Part shown: positions 1 through 8,836 of the stretch, piece by piece
Layout of the letters: each line of letters begins with the position of its first letter
Position numbering within the stretch: position 1 is the first letter of the stretch
NCBI RefSeq assembly: GCF_003130795.1
Contig: NZ_CP029356.1
Span: 456,501 to 520,500, forward strand
From: Azospirillum thermophilum
GTDB taxonomy: Bacteria; Pseudomonadota; Alphaproteobacteria; Azospirillales; Azospirillaceae
Direction: 5' to 3'
Length of the DNA: 64,000 nucleotides
The notes under the pieces: model-generated
What the model was told of the DNA's origin: nothing
Database searches by the model: none
The model's input: the letters and a program-made list of their open reading frames with translations, nothing else
Translations under genes and position numbers: made by a program

Positions 1-102
1 GACCTCGCGCCGCTGGCCGGCCGGGGGGAGATCGTCATCGGCTCCACCGAGATCGGCGAGAAGCCGGCCCGCATCGCCTGGGAGGTCATGCAGAAGCGCT
101 GA
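1..102 (+). CDS. C-terminal end of an unidentified protein (truncated by window)
   Basis: An open frame enters from the left edge and stops with TGA at 100-102. It gives 33 residues ending in the residues AWEVMQKR. The fragment is too short to assign to a family. Its last 17 bases overlap the 3' end of the oppositely oriented phosphopantetheinyl transferase gene, so the two genes converge. Codon use looks like the neighbours (GC-rich third positions). Confidence 0.5.
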   Translation, partial: DLAPLAGRGEIVIGSTEIGEKPARIAWEVMQKR

Positions 103-826
103 GCAGCGCATCCTCCAGCGTGACGCTCTCCACCCGCCAGCCGGGGCTCTTGATCGCCACCGCGGCGACCGTTCCCGGCAGGCCGCGCAGATCCTCCATC
201 GTCCAGTCCTCCGGGACGCCGGCCACCGGCCGCAGGGTCTCCTCGACCGACAGCAGCCGGGCGGGGCGGCCGGGCACCAGCTCCACCGCGAAACGGTCGA
301 GCGGCAGGGAAAGGCCGGTGCCGACCGCCTTGATCACCGCCTCCTTGCGCGTCCAGCCCAGCAGGAAGGCCTCGTTACGGCTCTCGGGCGGCAGAGCCTT
401 CAGCGCCGCGGCCTCCGCCGGGGCGAAGAAGCGCTCGGCCAGCGGCTCGGCATCGGGGATGAGGCGCAGCCGCTCGATGTCCATGCCGAGCTGGCCCTCC
501 GCCGCGACGGCGATCGCTACCGAATCCTCGCTGTCCGCCAGATTGAAGGCGGGGCCGCCGGGCAGGGCGGGCTTGCCGTGCTCCCCTTCGGTGAAGGCGA
601 GTCCGCCCGGCGAGCGGCCGGTGTAGCGGCCGAGCAGGACCCGCAGCAACCCGCGCCGCAGGATGAAGCGGGCGCGCAGCCGGCCGGTGGCGAAGCGGTC
701 GGCCCGCGCCGTCTCCGCCTCCGTCAGCAGGCGGCGCAATTCCTCCAGCCGGGGTTCCAGCCGGGTCAGGTCGGCGAACCAGACCTGGATCGTACGCTCC
801 GGCAGCGCGAAGCTATGGGTTTTCAT
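86..826 (-). CDS. 4'-phosphopantetheinyl transferase superfamily (Sfp type)
   Basis: Predicted to move the phosphopantetheine arm from CoA onto carrier-protein domains (fatty acid, polyketide or nonribosomal peptide synthesis). The 246-residue product has the family signature: GMDIE with Asp116 and Glu118, which bind Mg, and [15 protein letters not shown] around residues 158-172 with Trp158, Lys161 and Glu162. The length suits the Sfp/HetI group rather than the short AcpS group. I chose the ATG at 826 because GGAGG lies 9 bases before it; an earlier in-frame ATG at 892 has no good ribosome site. No synthase genes are adjacent, so the partner carrier protein is unknown. Confidence 0.9.
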   Translation of the reverse strand: MKTHSFALPERTIQVWFADLTRLEPRLEELRRLLTEAETARADRFATGRLRARFILRRGLLRVLLGRYTGRSPGGLAFTEGEHGKPALPGGPAFNLADSEDSVAIAVAAEGQLGMDIERLRLIPDAEPLAERFFAPAEAAALKALPPESRNEAFLLGWTRKEAVIKAVGTGLSLPLDRFAVELVPGRPARLLSVEETLRPVAGVPEDWTMEDLRGLPGTVAAVAIKSPGWRVESVTLEDALLSASA

Positions 827-927
827 CGGATCAGGCCTCCCCCTCGGGGGAGCATAAACCGTCCTGGCTCCCGGCGGCGATTGCGTTATCATGCCGGCCT
901 TTCCCGTCCTGCCGGATTCCAGGAACC

Positions 928-1908
928 ATGGTCGACATCGCAGCCCTCGCCCCGCACCTGACGAACGTCCTCACCGACGCCGCCATCCCCGAACTGCCCA
1001 ACCACTACCGGGGCAAGGTGCGGGAGAACTACGACCTGCCCGACGGCCGCCGCATCCTGATCACCACGGACCGGCTGTCGGCCTTCGACCGCATCCTGAC
1101 CTGCATCCCCTTCAAGGGGCAGGTGCTGACCCAGACCGCCCGCTTCTGGTTCGAGGCGACGAAGGACATCTGCGCCAACCATGTGCTGGACTATCCCGAT
1201 CCCAACGTGGTGGTCGCCAAGCGGCTGACCATCATGCCGGTCGAGGTGGTGGTCCGCGACTACCTCGCCGGCACCACCGGCACCTCGATCCTGCAGATGT
1301 ACAGGAAGGGCCGGCGGGAGATGTACGGCCACCGCTTCCCCGACGGGCTGCGGGAGAACGAGAAGCTGGTGACCACCATCATCACCCCGACCACCAAGGC
1401 CTTCGACGCCGGACACGACGAGGAGCTGACCGCGAAGGAGATCGTCGAGCGCGGCCTGCTGACCCGCGCCCAGTGGGACGAGGTGTCGGACAAGGCGCTG
1501 GCGCTGTTCGCCCGCGGCCGCGAGATGGCGGCCGAGCGCGGCCTGATCCTGGTGGACACCAAGTACGAGTTCGGCTTCGACGAGGCGGGCAACATCCTGC
1601 TGGCCGACGAGATCCACACGCCGGACAGCTCGCGCTACTGGTTCGCCGGCAGCTACCAGCAGAAGTTCGAGGCGGGCGAGCGGCCGGAGAGCTTCGACAA
1701 GGACTTCGTGCGGAGCTGGGTCGCCGCCCGCTGCGATCCCTACACCCAGGACATCCCGGAGATCCCCGCCGACATCATCCTGCAGGCCGCCCGCGTCTAC
1801 ATCGAGGCGTTCGAGACCATCACCGGCCAGAGCTTCGGGATCCCGGCGGACGCCACGCCGGTGCTGGAGCGCATCCGCCGCAACCTGGCGCCCTACTTCG
1901 TGAAGTGA
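928..1908 (+). CDS. purC: Phosphoribosylaminoimidazole-succinocarboxamide synthase
   Basis: SAICAR synthase joins CAIR and aspartate with ATP in purine biosynthesis (cytoplasm). The 326-residue product is the longer form of the family. It shows the GKVRENYDL loop near residues 28-36, [10 protein letters not shown] at about 45-54, VRDYLAGT at about 109-116, the [10 protein letters not shown] strand near 207-216 and [12 protein letters not shown] at about 228-239. It is the first gene of a rightward pair with the 2-hydroxyacid dehydrogenase 10 bases downstream. No other purine genes are close, and a second purC copy elsewhere is possible in this group of bacteria (inference). Confidence 0.95.
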   Translation: MVDIAALAPHLTNVLTDAAIPELPNHYRGKVRENYDLPDGRRILITTDRLSAFDRILTCIPFKGQVLTQTARFWFEATKDICANHVLDYPDPNVVVAKRLTIMPVEVVVRDYLAGTTGTSILQMYRKGRREMYGHRFPDGLRENEKLVTTIITPTTKAFDAGHDEELTAKEIVERGLLTRAQWDEVSDKALALFARGREMAAERGLILVDTKYEFGFDEAGNILLADEIHTPDSSRYWFAGSYQQKFEAGERPESFDKDFVRSWVAARCDPYTQDIPEIPADIILQAARVYIEAFETITGQSFGIPADATPVLERIRRNLAPYFVK

Positions 1909-1918
1909 CGGCAGGGCC

Positions 1919-2869
1919 ATGAACGTCGCCATCCTCGACGACTACCAGCGCGTCGCCCGCGATCTGGCGGACTGGAGCCGGCTGCCCCAGGGCAGCGGCC
2001 TGGCCGTCTTCGACCGGCCGATCGGCGACCTCGATGCGGTCGCCGCCGCGCTGCAGCCCTTCGAGGTGGTGGTCATCATGCGGGAGCGCACGCCGTTCCC
2101 CGCCGCCCTGATCGACCGTCTGCCGAAGCTGCGGCTGCTGGTCACCACCGGCGCCCGCAACCTGTCGGTCGATCTGGCGGCCTGCAAGGCGCGCGGTATC
2201 ACGGTCTGCGGCACCCGGATGGTCGGCACCCCGACCGCCGAACTGACCTGGGGCCTGATCCTGGCGCTGACCAAGCGCATCACGGTGGAGGAGCGGGCGT
2301 TGCGCGCCGGGCAATGGCAGACCGGGCTGACCGGCAGCCTGTCCGGCCGTCGCCTCGGCCTCGTCGGGCTGGGCAAGCTGGGGACGCAGGTGGCGCAGGT
2401 CGGCCGCGCCTTCGGCATGGAGGTGGTGGCCTGGAGCCCCAACCTGACCGACGAGCGCGCCGCCGCGGGCGGTGCCGTCCGCGTCGAGAAGCGGGAGCTG
2501 TTCGCGACGTCCGACGTGATCAGCGTCCATCTGGTGCTCGGCGAGCGGACGCGGGGCATCGTCGGGGCGGGCGAGCTTTCGGCCATGAAGCCGACGGCGC
2601 TGTTCATCAACACCTCGCGCGCCGGGCTGGTGGACGAGGCCGCGCTGCTCGACGTGCTGCACCGCCGCCACATCGCCGGGGCCGGCATCGACGTCTTCCC
2701 GGTGGAGCCGCTGCCGGCCGACAGCCCCTGGCTGACCGCGCCCAACACCGTGCTCACCCCCCATCTGGGATATGTGACGCGGGAGAACTACGCGCTGTTC
2801 TACCGGGACGCGCTGGAGGATATCCTGGCCTGGGCGGCCGGGGAGCCGATCCGGCTGCTCGGCGCCTGA
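1919..2869 (+). CDS. D-isomer-specific 2-hydroxyacid dehydrogenase, NAD-binding
   Basis: Cytosolic NAD(P)-dependent oxidoreductase that interconverts a 2-oxoacid and a D-2-hydroxyacid; substrate not predictable. The 316-residue protein has the Rossmann motif GLVGLGKLG near residues 146-154. The catalytic set is present: Arg in INTSRAG (about 237), Glu in the DVFPVEPLP segment, and His in LTPHLGY (about 283). Only 10 bases separate it from purC, so the two are probably cotranscribed, although no metabolic link is evident. It resembles the glyoxylate/hydroxypyruvate and phosphoglycerate dehydrogenase superfamily; an exact member cannot be named. Confidence 0.88.
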   Translation: MNVAILDDYQRVARDLADWSRLPQGSGLAVFDRPIGDLDAVAAALQPFEVVVIMRERTPFPAALIDRLPKLRLLVTTGARNLSVDLAACKARGITVCGTRMVGTPTAELTWGLILALTKRITVEERALRAGQWQTGLTGSLSGRRLGLVGLGKLGTQVAQVGRAFGMEVVAWSPNLTDERAAAGGAVRVEKRELFATSDVISVHLVLGERTRGIVGAGELSAMKPTALFINTSRAGLVDEAALLDVLHRRHIAGAGIDVFPVEPLPADSPWLTAPNTVLTPHLGYVTRENYALFYRDALEDILAWAAGEPIRLLGA

Positions 2870-2920
2870 CGGCTCCTGGTTTTCAACGCTCTAGGGGCCT
2901 ATTGACCCAAGGACAAGACC

Positions 2921-3670
2921 GTGCTGCGAAACGGCCTGTGGACCCGCCTCAGCGGGTATCAGCTCACGATCCTCCTGACGCTCGCCGTCACCGCCGCCCT
3001 GCTGCTCGGCTTCGTCGAGCTGGCCGGCGAGGTGGCGGAGGGCGAGACGCTGGCCTTCGACCGGCACATCCTGCTCGCCCTGCGCAGCGCCGCCGATCCC
3101 GACCAGCCCCTGGGTCCCTGGTGGCTGCAGCGGGCGGCCCAGGACCTGACCGCGCTCGGCAGCATCACCATCCTGACGCTGATCACGCTCGCGGCGCTGG
3201 GCTTCCTGATGCTGACGGGCAAGCGGGGGGCGGCGCTGCTGGTGCTGGTGTCGGTCGGCGGCGGCCTCGCCCTGTCGTCGGTCCTGAAGCTGCTGTTCGC
3301 CCGGCCGCGGCCCGACCTGGTGCCGCACGGCGACGTCGTGCTCACCGCCAGCTTCCCCAGCGGCCATTCCATGCTGTCGGCCATCGTCTACCTGACGCTG
3401 GGCGCCCTGCTGGCGCGCTTCGTCGCCCGGCGGCGGCTGAAGGCCTATCTGCTGGTGCTGGCCGTGCTGCTGACCCTGGTCATCGGGTCGAGCCGCGTCT
3501 ATCTCGGCGTCCACTGGCCGACCGACGTGCTGGCGGGCTGGAGCGTCGGGGCGAGCTGGGCCGCCATCTGCTGGCTGGTCGCCCAGTGGCTGCAGAGCCG
3601 CGGCACGGTGGAGCGCGACACCCAGGGCGACGCCGGTCCGGTCGGCGACGTGCCGCCGCGCCTTTCCTGA
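2921..3670 (+). CDS. PAP2-superfamily membrane phosphatase
   Basis: An integral membrane lipid or undecaprenyl-pyrophosphate phosphatase-like enzyme of 249 residues. All three acid-phosphatase signatures are visible: K-x6-RP as KLLFARPRP, PSGH as SFPSGHS, and SR-x5-H-x3-D as SSRVYLGVHWPTD. Hydrophobic segments surround them, with the active site expected on the periplasmic side. The start is GTG at 2921, with AAGGA about 7 bases upstream. Possible jobs are recycling of undecaprenyl pyrophosphate or dephosphorylation of phosphatidate; the sequence does not decide between them. Confidence 0.88.
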   Translation: MLRNGLWTRLSGYQLTILLTLAVTAALLLGFVELAGEVAEGETLAFDRHILLALRSAADPDQPLGPWWLQRAAQDLTALGSITILTLITLAALGFLMLTGKRGAALLVLVSVGGGLALSSVLKLLFARPRPDLVPHGDVVLTASFPSGHSMLSAIVYLTLGALLARFVARRRLKAYLLVLAVLLTLVIGSSRVYLGVHWPTDVLAGWSVGASWAAICWLVAQWLQSRGTVERDTQGDAGPVGDVPPRLS

Positions 3671-3770
3671 GCCCGCCCGTCGCCCGCCGGCCACATGGTG
3701 TGGCGGAGATACCCCATCAGGGTCACGGACAGGTTGAACCGCAGCCCGCCGGGACCGATACTGCGCTGCC

Positions 3771-4271
3771 GTGACGCAGCCATCCAGTGAGCAGATGCCA
3801 GCACCCCCGCTCGACGACAGTACCCTCGACGCCATCGGCGTGCTGATCCGCGCCGTGGAACAGGCGCGGGTGCCCGGCGTGCTGGAGTTCCGGCTGCTGA
3901 TCAACGCGCTGCGCCGCGCCGCCGAGTCGCGCGACGAGCGGGAGCTGCAGGAGGCGGGCCGCGTCTTCGAGACCATCGACCCGGAGTTCCGCGCCCGCAT
4001 CGCCGCCCGCGCCACTGCCGAGGCCCTGGCCTTCGTCGGCCGCGGCGGCGGCCGGGCTGAGGAGCTGCAGACCGTGACGGTGGAGGCGCCGAAGGGCGGC
4101 CAGCGCCCGGGCTCCAGCTTCCTGGCGGCGATCAACGGCATCCGCGGCGCCATGGCCGACGCCGTGGACAGCCGCGAGACCGCCAAGGCCCGGCTGATCG
4201 CCGCGGTCGAGCAGCGGCGTGCCGCCGAAACCACCCTGATCCCCGGCGATCCGCTTCCCCGCTCGCCCTGA
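3771..4271 (+). CDS. Conserved-looking hypothetical protein, 166 aa
   Basis: No family recognised. The product is hydrophilic, without signal peptide or membrane segment, and is rich in Ala, Arg and Glu with likely helices from about residue 15 to 95, followed by a looser basic tail. Start choice is uncertain: GTG at 3771 gives 166 residues and ATG at 3795 gives 158; neither has a strong ribosome site. The next small gene follows 24 bases later in the same direction, so the two may form a unit. Codon use is typical of the window, supporting a real gene. Confidence 0.6.
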   Translation: MTQPSSEQMPAPPLDDSTLDAIGVLIRAVEQARVPGVLEFRLLINALRRAAESRDERELQEAGRVFETIDPEFRARIAARATAEALAFVGRGGGRAEELQTVTVEAPKGGQRPGSSFLAAINGIRGAMADAVDSRETAKARLIAAVEQRRAAETTLIPGDPLPRSP

Positions 4272-4295
4272 CCCTCTCTTCCCAGGAACCCGTCC

Positions 4296-4676
4296 ATGGA
4301 CAAAGCGCCAGCCTTCCGCATCGGCGACAAGGTCACCGTTCACAGCAGCCAGTCCGGCCCGCAGACGCTGGCGACCGTCGCCCGCTTCACCCACGACAAC
4401 CGCTGCATGGAGCTGTCGGACGGCTCGCAGTGGCGGGCGGACGGGCGCCGGCAATGGGGATTCCGCGGCTCCTTCTACAAGGGGCCGGTGGTCCAGGCGG
4501 AGGCCGAGGGCGACGCCGACTTCATCGCCAAGCGCCGCGCCATCGGGGCGATCCGCAAGTTCGCCAACGACCTCGGCATGGACAGCCCGCTGACCGCCGC
4601 GCAGGTCCAGCGCATCCTGGCGGCGATCAATGCCGAGCGGGCCGCTGCAGGGGAGGCAGAGGGCGACCGGGACTGA
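4296..4676 (+). CDS. Hypothetical protein, 126 aa
   Basis: Unrecognised small cytosolic protein. The N-terminal half (residues 5-65) reads like a small beta-barrel: GDKVTVHSSQ followed by TLATVARFTHDNRCMELSDGSQW resembles KOW/SH3-like folds, which is only an impression. The C-terminal half is helical. AGGA sits about 10 bases before the ATG at 4296. It converges with the SDR gene with only 3 bases between stop codons. Confidence 0.65.
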   Translation: MDKAPAFRIGDKVTVHSSQSGPQTLATVARFTHDNRCMELSDGSQWRADGRRQWGFRGSFYKGPVVQAEAEGDADFIAKRRAIGAIRKFANDLGMDSPLTAAQVQRILAAINAERAAAGEAEGDRD

Positions 4677-4679
4677 TCC

Positions 4680-5426
4680 TCAGATACAGCGCCCGCCGTC
4701 CACCTCCATGCAGACGCCGGTCAGGAACCCGGCCTCGTCGGAGCAGAGGAACAGGGCGGCGTTGGCGATGTCCTCCGGGGTGGACAGGCGGCCGAGCGGG
4801 ATGCTGGCGCGGAACTGCGCCCGCTTTTCCGGCGTGTCCTCGCCCATGAACAGGTGCAGCATCCCGGTCTCTCCCGCCACCGGGTTGAGGGCGCAGACCC
4901 GGATGCGGTCGGGCGCCAGCTCCACCGCCATCGACCTGGTCAGGGTGATCGCGGCGCCCTTGGAGCCGTTGTACCAGGTCAGCCCCGGCCGCGGCCGGAC
5001 CCCGGCGGTGGAGGCGATGTTGAGGATGACGCCGCCGCCCTGTGCCCGGAGGACCGGCACGGCGTGGATGGCGCCGAGATAGATCGACTTCACGTTCACC
5101 GCGTAGATGCGGTCGAAGGTGTCCTCGTCCACCTCGGTCATCGGGCCGTTGCGGTGGGTGTAGCCGGCATTGTTGACGAGGATGTCGAGCCGGCCGAACG
5201 CCCCGGTCGCCGCCTCCACCATCGCCTTCACGTCGCCGGAGACGGAGACGTCGGCGCGCACCGCGCGGGCGGTCTCGCCGATCTCCCCGGCCACCGCCGC
5301 CGCGGCCGCCTCGTTGATGTCGGCGACCACCACCCTGGCGCCCTCCGCCGCGAAGCGCTTGGCGATCCCCGCCCCGAACCCCGATCCGCCGCCGGTGACC
5401 ACGGCGACCTTGCCTGCGAGCCGCAT
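4680..5426 (-). CDS. Short-chain dehydrogenase/reductase
   Basis: Classical SDR of 248 residues, NAD(P)-dependent. It has the cofactor motif GGGSGFGAG at residues 12-20, NNAGY at about 86-90, a catalytic Ser in NIASTAG (about 140) and the Tyr-x3-Lys pair in WYNGSKGA (about 153-157). An Asp at the end of the second strand (VADI) suggests NAD rather than NADP (inference). It is the last gene of the leftward TRAP/aldehyde dehydrogenase operon, 64 bases after the aldehyde dehydrogenase. Together with that enzyme it could oxidise an alcohol and then an aldehyde derived from the imported compound. Confidence 0.9.
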   Translation of the reverse strand: MRLAGKVAVVTGGGSGFGAGIAKRFAAEGARVVVADINEAAAAAVAGEIGETARAVRADVSVSGDVKAMVEAATGAFGRLDILVNNAGYTHRNGPMTEVDEDTFDRIYAVNVKSIYLGAIHAVPVLRAQGGGVILNIASTAGVRPRPGLTWYNGSKGAAITLTRSMAVELAPDRIRVCALNPVAGETGMLHLFMGEDTPEKRAQFRASIPLGRLSTPEDIANAALFLCSDEAGFLTGVCMEVDGGRCI

Positions 5427-5490
5427 TCCTCTTCCCTCTCCCGATTATCCGCCCAGTCGTGCGATCGGCCGTGCCGGTCGGTCGTGCGTG

Positions 5491-6927
5491 TCAGTCATGC
5501 TTCAGGGCGATCGTCTTGACGGCGGAGAAGCCGTAGAGCGCCTCGAACCCCTTTTCCCGGTTGAAGCCGCTGCGCTTGACGCCGCCGAAGGGCAGTTCCA
5601 CCCCGCCGCCGGCCCCGTAGTTGTTGATGAAGACCTGCCCGGCCTGGAGCTTGTGGGCGAGGCGCATCTGCCGGCCGCCGTCGCGCGTCCACACGCCGGC
5701 CACCAGCCCGAAGGGCGTGCCGTTGGCAAGCCGCACCGCCTCCTCCTCCCCGTCGAAGGGCATGGCGGCGAGCGCCGGGCCGAACACCTCCTGCTGTTCC
5801 AGCGCCGAGCCGGGGGCGACGTCGCCGAACAGCGCCGGGGTGACGTAGAAGCCGCCCTGCGGCGCACCCTCGACGATCCGGCCCTCGGCCAGCAGGGGGA
5901 AGCCCGCCTGCCGCGCCGCCGCCACCATGCCGGCGACGCGGTCGCGCTGCCTGGCGTTGATCAGCGGCCCGAGGTCATGGTCCTCCAGCGCCGGGCCGAC
6001 CCGCAGGGCCTTGAACCGCTCGGCGATCATCGCGGTGAACCGCTCGTAGACCGGCCGTTCGATCAGCACCCGGCTGCCGGCGGAACAGGTCTGGCCGGCA
6101 TTCTGGACGGCGGCGCGCACCACGAAGCCCAGCGCCTGTTCCAGGTCGGCGTCGGCGAAGACGATCTGCGGCGACTTGCCGCCCAACTCCAGCGTCACCG
6201 GAACGATGTTGGCGGCGGCGGCGCGCTGCACCAGGACGCCGACCTCCTGGCTGCCGGTGAAGGAGATGTGGTTGATGCCGGGATGGGCCGACAGCGCCGC
6301 GCCCGCCTCCTCGCCATAGCCGGTCACGACGTTGATGGCGCCGGCCGGGAAGCCGGCCTCGCTCGCCAGCCGCGCGAGGAAGAGCGTGCTGAGCGAGGCG
6401 TCCTCCCCCGGCTTGACCACGCAGGCGTTGCCCATGGCGAGCGCCGCGCCGACGCTGCGCCCGATGATCTGCAGCGGGTAGTTCCACGGCACGATGTGGC
6501 CGGTGACCCCGTGCGGCTCGCGCACGGTCATCACGGTGTAGCCGGTGAGGTAGGGGATGGTCTCGCCATGCACCTTGTCGGCCGCCCCGCCGTAGAACTC
6601 GAAATAGCGGGCGCAGGCGACGGCGTCGGCGCGCGCCTGGGTCAGCGGCTTGCCGACGTCGCGGGATTCCAGCTGGGCCAGCGTCTCGGCAGTCTCCAGG
6701 ATCCGGGCGGACAGGCGCAGCATCAGCCGGCCGCGCTCCGCCGCGGTCAGGGCGCCCCAGTCGCCCTCGAACGCCCTGCGGGCGGCGGCGACCGCCCGGT
6801 CGACGTCGTCGGCTCCGCCGCGCGGCAGGGCGGCGAAGCGCTCGCCGGTCGAGGGGTCGATGCAGGGGATGGTGCCGCCGCCGGCCGCGTCCACGAAGGC
6901 GCCGCCGATCAGCATCTTGGTTTCCAT
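5491..6927 (-). CDS. NAD-dependent aldehyde dehydrogenase
   Basis: Aldehyde dehydrogenase superfamily, 478 residues, close to the betaine/gamma-aminobutyraldehyde group in overall style. Visible motifs are the cofactor segment PWNYPLQI (about 146-153), LELGGKSP with the general-base Glu (about 246-253) and the nucleophile Cys in GQTCSAGSR (about 280-288). It starts 12 bases after dctM, so it belongs to the TRAP operon. The likely role is oxidation of an aldehyde formed from the imported organic acid or alcohol; the actual substrate is not predictable. Confidence 0.92.
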   Translation of the reverse strand: METKMLIGGAFVDAAGGGTIPCIDPSTGERFAALPRGGADDVDRAVAAARRAFEGDWGALTAAERGRLMLRLSARILETAETLAQLESRDVGKPLTQARADAVACARYFEFYGGAADKVHGETIPYLTGYTVMTVREPHGVTGHIVPWNYPLQIIGRSVGAALAMGNACVVKPGEDASLSTLFLARLASEAGFPAGAINVVTGYGEEAGAALSAHPGINHISFTGSQEVGVLVQRAAAANIVPVTLELGGKSPQIVFADADLEQALGFVVRAAVQNAGQTCSAGSRVLIERPVYERFTAMIAERFKALRVGPALEDHDLGPLINARQRDRVAGMVAAARQAGFPLLAEGRIVEGAPQGGFYVTPALFGDVAPGSALEQQEVFGPALAAMPFDGEEEAVRLANGTPFGLVAGVWTRDGGRQMRLAHKLQAGQVFINNYGAGGGVELPFGGVKRSGFNREKGFEALYGFSAVKTIALKHD

Positions 6928-6939
6928 GGGTCCGGACCC

Positions 6940-8214
6940 TCAATAGACAAGGTTGCGGAAGAACAGCGTGACCGCCGGGACGTAGGTGATGACCATCAGG
7001 CAGGCGAAGACCACCAGCACGAAGGGGATCAGCCGGCCGACGATCCGCTCCAGACTCAGCCCCGCCACCTGGCAGGCGGCGAACAGGTTCACGCCGAAGG
7101 GCGGCGTCACCATGCCCAGCGCGAGGTTGACCACCATGATCAGGCCGAAATGCACCGGGTCGATGCCGAAATGGACGGCCACCGGCGCCAGGATGGGCGC
7201 CAGCACGATGATGGCGGCGGAGGTCTCGACGAACATCCCGACGATGAAGAGGAACAGGTTCACCGCCAGCAGGAAGGCGGCCCCGCTGCCGAAGGTCTCC
7301 GCGATCCAGGCGCCGATGGCGGCCGGCACGCCGGCCCGCGTGATCAGGAAGCTGAACAGCCCGGCGGCGGCGATGATGAACATGATGATCGCCGACGACA
7401 GCACCGACTTCTTCAGGATCGGCCCGAGGTCGGTCAGGCCGATGGCGCGGTAGACGCCCATGCCGACGATGGCGGCGTAGAAGACGGCGACCACCGACGC
7501 CTCGGTCGGGGTGAAGACGCCCTGGTAGATGCCGCCGATGATGATGACCGGCATCAGCAGGGCCAGTGCCGCCCGCTCCGTCGCCTTGACGAAGCCGAGG
7601 TTGCCGTCGCCGTCCTGCCTGCCCCAGCCGTTCAGCTTGCAGGTGATATAGACGAAGACGGTCAGCGCCCCGCCGATCAGCAGGCCCGGCCCGATGCCGG
7701 CGGCGAACAGCTCGCCGATCGACACCTCCGCCGACACGCCGTAGAGGATCATCGGGATCGACGGCGGGATGATCACCCCCAGCTCGGCCGAGGTGGCCTG
7801 GAGCGCCGCGGCGAACTCCGCCGGGTAGCGATGCCGGATCATCGCCGGGATGATGATCGAGCCGATGGCGAAGGTCGTCGCCACGCTCGACCCCGAGACC
7901 GAGGCGAAGATCATGCAGGTCAGCACGCAGGAGCAGGCGAGGCCGCCCTGCACGTTGCCGACCACCGCCTTGGCGAAATCGACCAGCCGGTGCGAGATGC
8001 CGCCGGCCTCCATCAGGTTGCCGGCCAGGATGAAGAAGGGCACCGCCATCAGCGGGAAGCTGTCGATGGTCGTCACCAGCTTCTGCGCCACCACGATCAG
8101 CGGCATGCTGGTGAAGACGGCGATGCCGCCGATGCTGGCCGCCGCGACGGCGACGGCGATCGGCACGCTGAGCGCGAAGAGGCCCACCATGACCAGCAGC
8201 ATGAAGCTCGTCAT
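6940..8214 (-). CDS. dctM: TRAP transporter large permease (DctM family)
   Basis: The large membrane subunit of a tripartite ATP-independent periplasmic transporter, using an ion gradient to import organic acids. The 424-residue protein is built of about 12 hydrophobic segments and contains the family-typical regions VPFFILAGNLMEAGG (about 56-70) and IPPSIPMILYG (about 149-159). It follows dctQ after only 3 bases and precedes the aldehyde dehydrogenase by 12 bases, making a tight operon. Length matches DctM. Confidence 0.94.
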   Translation of the reverse strand: MTSFMLLVMVGLFALSVPIAVAVAAASIGGIAVFTSMPLIVVAQKLVTTIDSFPLMAVPFFILAGNLMEAGGISHRLVDFAKAVVGNVQGGLACSCVLTCMIFASVSGSSVATTFAIGSIIIPAMIRHRYPAEFAAALQATSAELGVIIPPSIPMILYGVSAEVSIGELFAAGIGPGLLIGGALTVFVYITCKLNGWGRQDGDGNLGFVKATERAALALLMPVIIIGGIYQGVFTPTEASVVAVFYAAIVGMGVYRAIGLTDLGPILKKSVLSSAIIMFIIAAAGLFSFLITRAGVPAAIGAWIAETFGSGAAFLLAVNLFLFIVGMFVETSAAIIVLAPILAPVAVHFGIDPVHFGLIMVVNLALGMVTPPFGVNLFAACQVAGLSLERIVGRLIPFVLVVFACLMVITYVPAVTLFFRNLVY

Positions 8215-8217
8215 CGC

Positions 8218-8766
8218 TCAGACCTCGTAGATCTCGTGGCGCGACGTTTCGGTCAGGCGGCGGTGATGCAGCGCCGTCGCGATCTCCTCGGCGGCGCGGG
8301 CCAGCACGCCGACGATGGCCAGCGCCGCGCCGACCGGCACCGCGGCATAGACCAGGGCGATGGAGATGCCCTCGCCGGTGAACGGGTTCTCGACGCCCGC
8401 CAGCATCTGGAAGCGGACGCGCAGCGCCATCTCCCAGCCGTACCACAGCATCACCGACAGGACGCCCAACGACAGGCCGGCGACGGCCACCAGCAGCACC
8501 GCCTTGGCCGTGCCGTGCAGCCGGTTCATCAGGAACTCGACCGCCATCAGCGAGCCGGTGCGGAAGGCGACGGCGACGCCGAGATAGACCATCCAGATGT
8601 CGAGCGACCGCGCCGCCACCTCCGACCAGGTGGAGGGTTCCTCGAACAGGAAGCGCGTCGCCACCTGCCAGAGCGAGATGAAGGCGGCGAGCACCAGCAG
8701 AGCCATCGCCACCCGCAGCGTCCAGCGCATCAGGAAGGATTCGAAGGCCGAAAGGGCTGTCAGCAT
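8218..8766 (-). CDS. dctQ: TRAP transporter small permease (DctQ family)
   Basis: Small membrane subunit of the TRAP transporter, 182 residues with four hydrophobic segments. The motif W-x-E-x3-R is present as TWSEVAARSLDIWMVYLG around residues 50-67, typical of DctQ. The ATG at 8766 was chosen because GAGGA lies about 6 bases upstream; a longer frame reaching 8901 would run back through the dctP stop and the intergenic hairpin and has no family similarity in its extra 45 residues. Confidence 0.9.
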   Translation of the reverse strand: MLTALSAFESFLMRWTLRVAMALLVLAAFISLWQVATRFLFEEPSTWSEVAARSLDIWMVYLGVAVAFRTGSLMAVEFLMNRLHGTAKAVLLVAVAGLSLGVLSVMLWYGWEMALRVRFQMLAGVENPFTGEGISIALVYAAVPVGAALAIVGVLARAAEEIATALHHRRLTETSRHEIYEV

Positions 8767-8787
8767 GGGACGTCCTCGTTGCGCCAG

Positions 8788-8823
8788 CCTGCCGTGTCCG
8801 GACGGGCGCCCCGACACGGCAGG
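8788..8823 (-). other. Intergenic stem-loop between dctP and dctQ
   Basis: A perfect 11-bp stem (CCTGCCGTGTC at 8788-8798 pairing with GACACGGCAGG at 8813-8823) encloses a 14-base GC-rich loop. It lies in the 70-base gap after the dctP stop. There is no T tract, so it is probably not a full terminator. Such hairpins after binding-protein genes commonly protect the upstream mRNA and let the binding protein be made in excess over the permease; that role is inferred here. Confidence 0.75.
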
Positions 8824-8836
8824 GTGCCGGTTGGGC

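Noticed and set aside
8788..8823. A full Rho-independent terminator between dctP and dctQ
   Set aside because: No T tract follows the stem, and the downstream operon genes need read-through.
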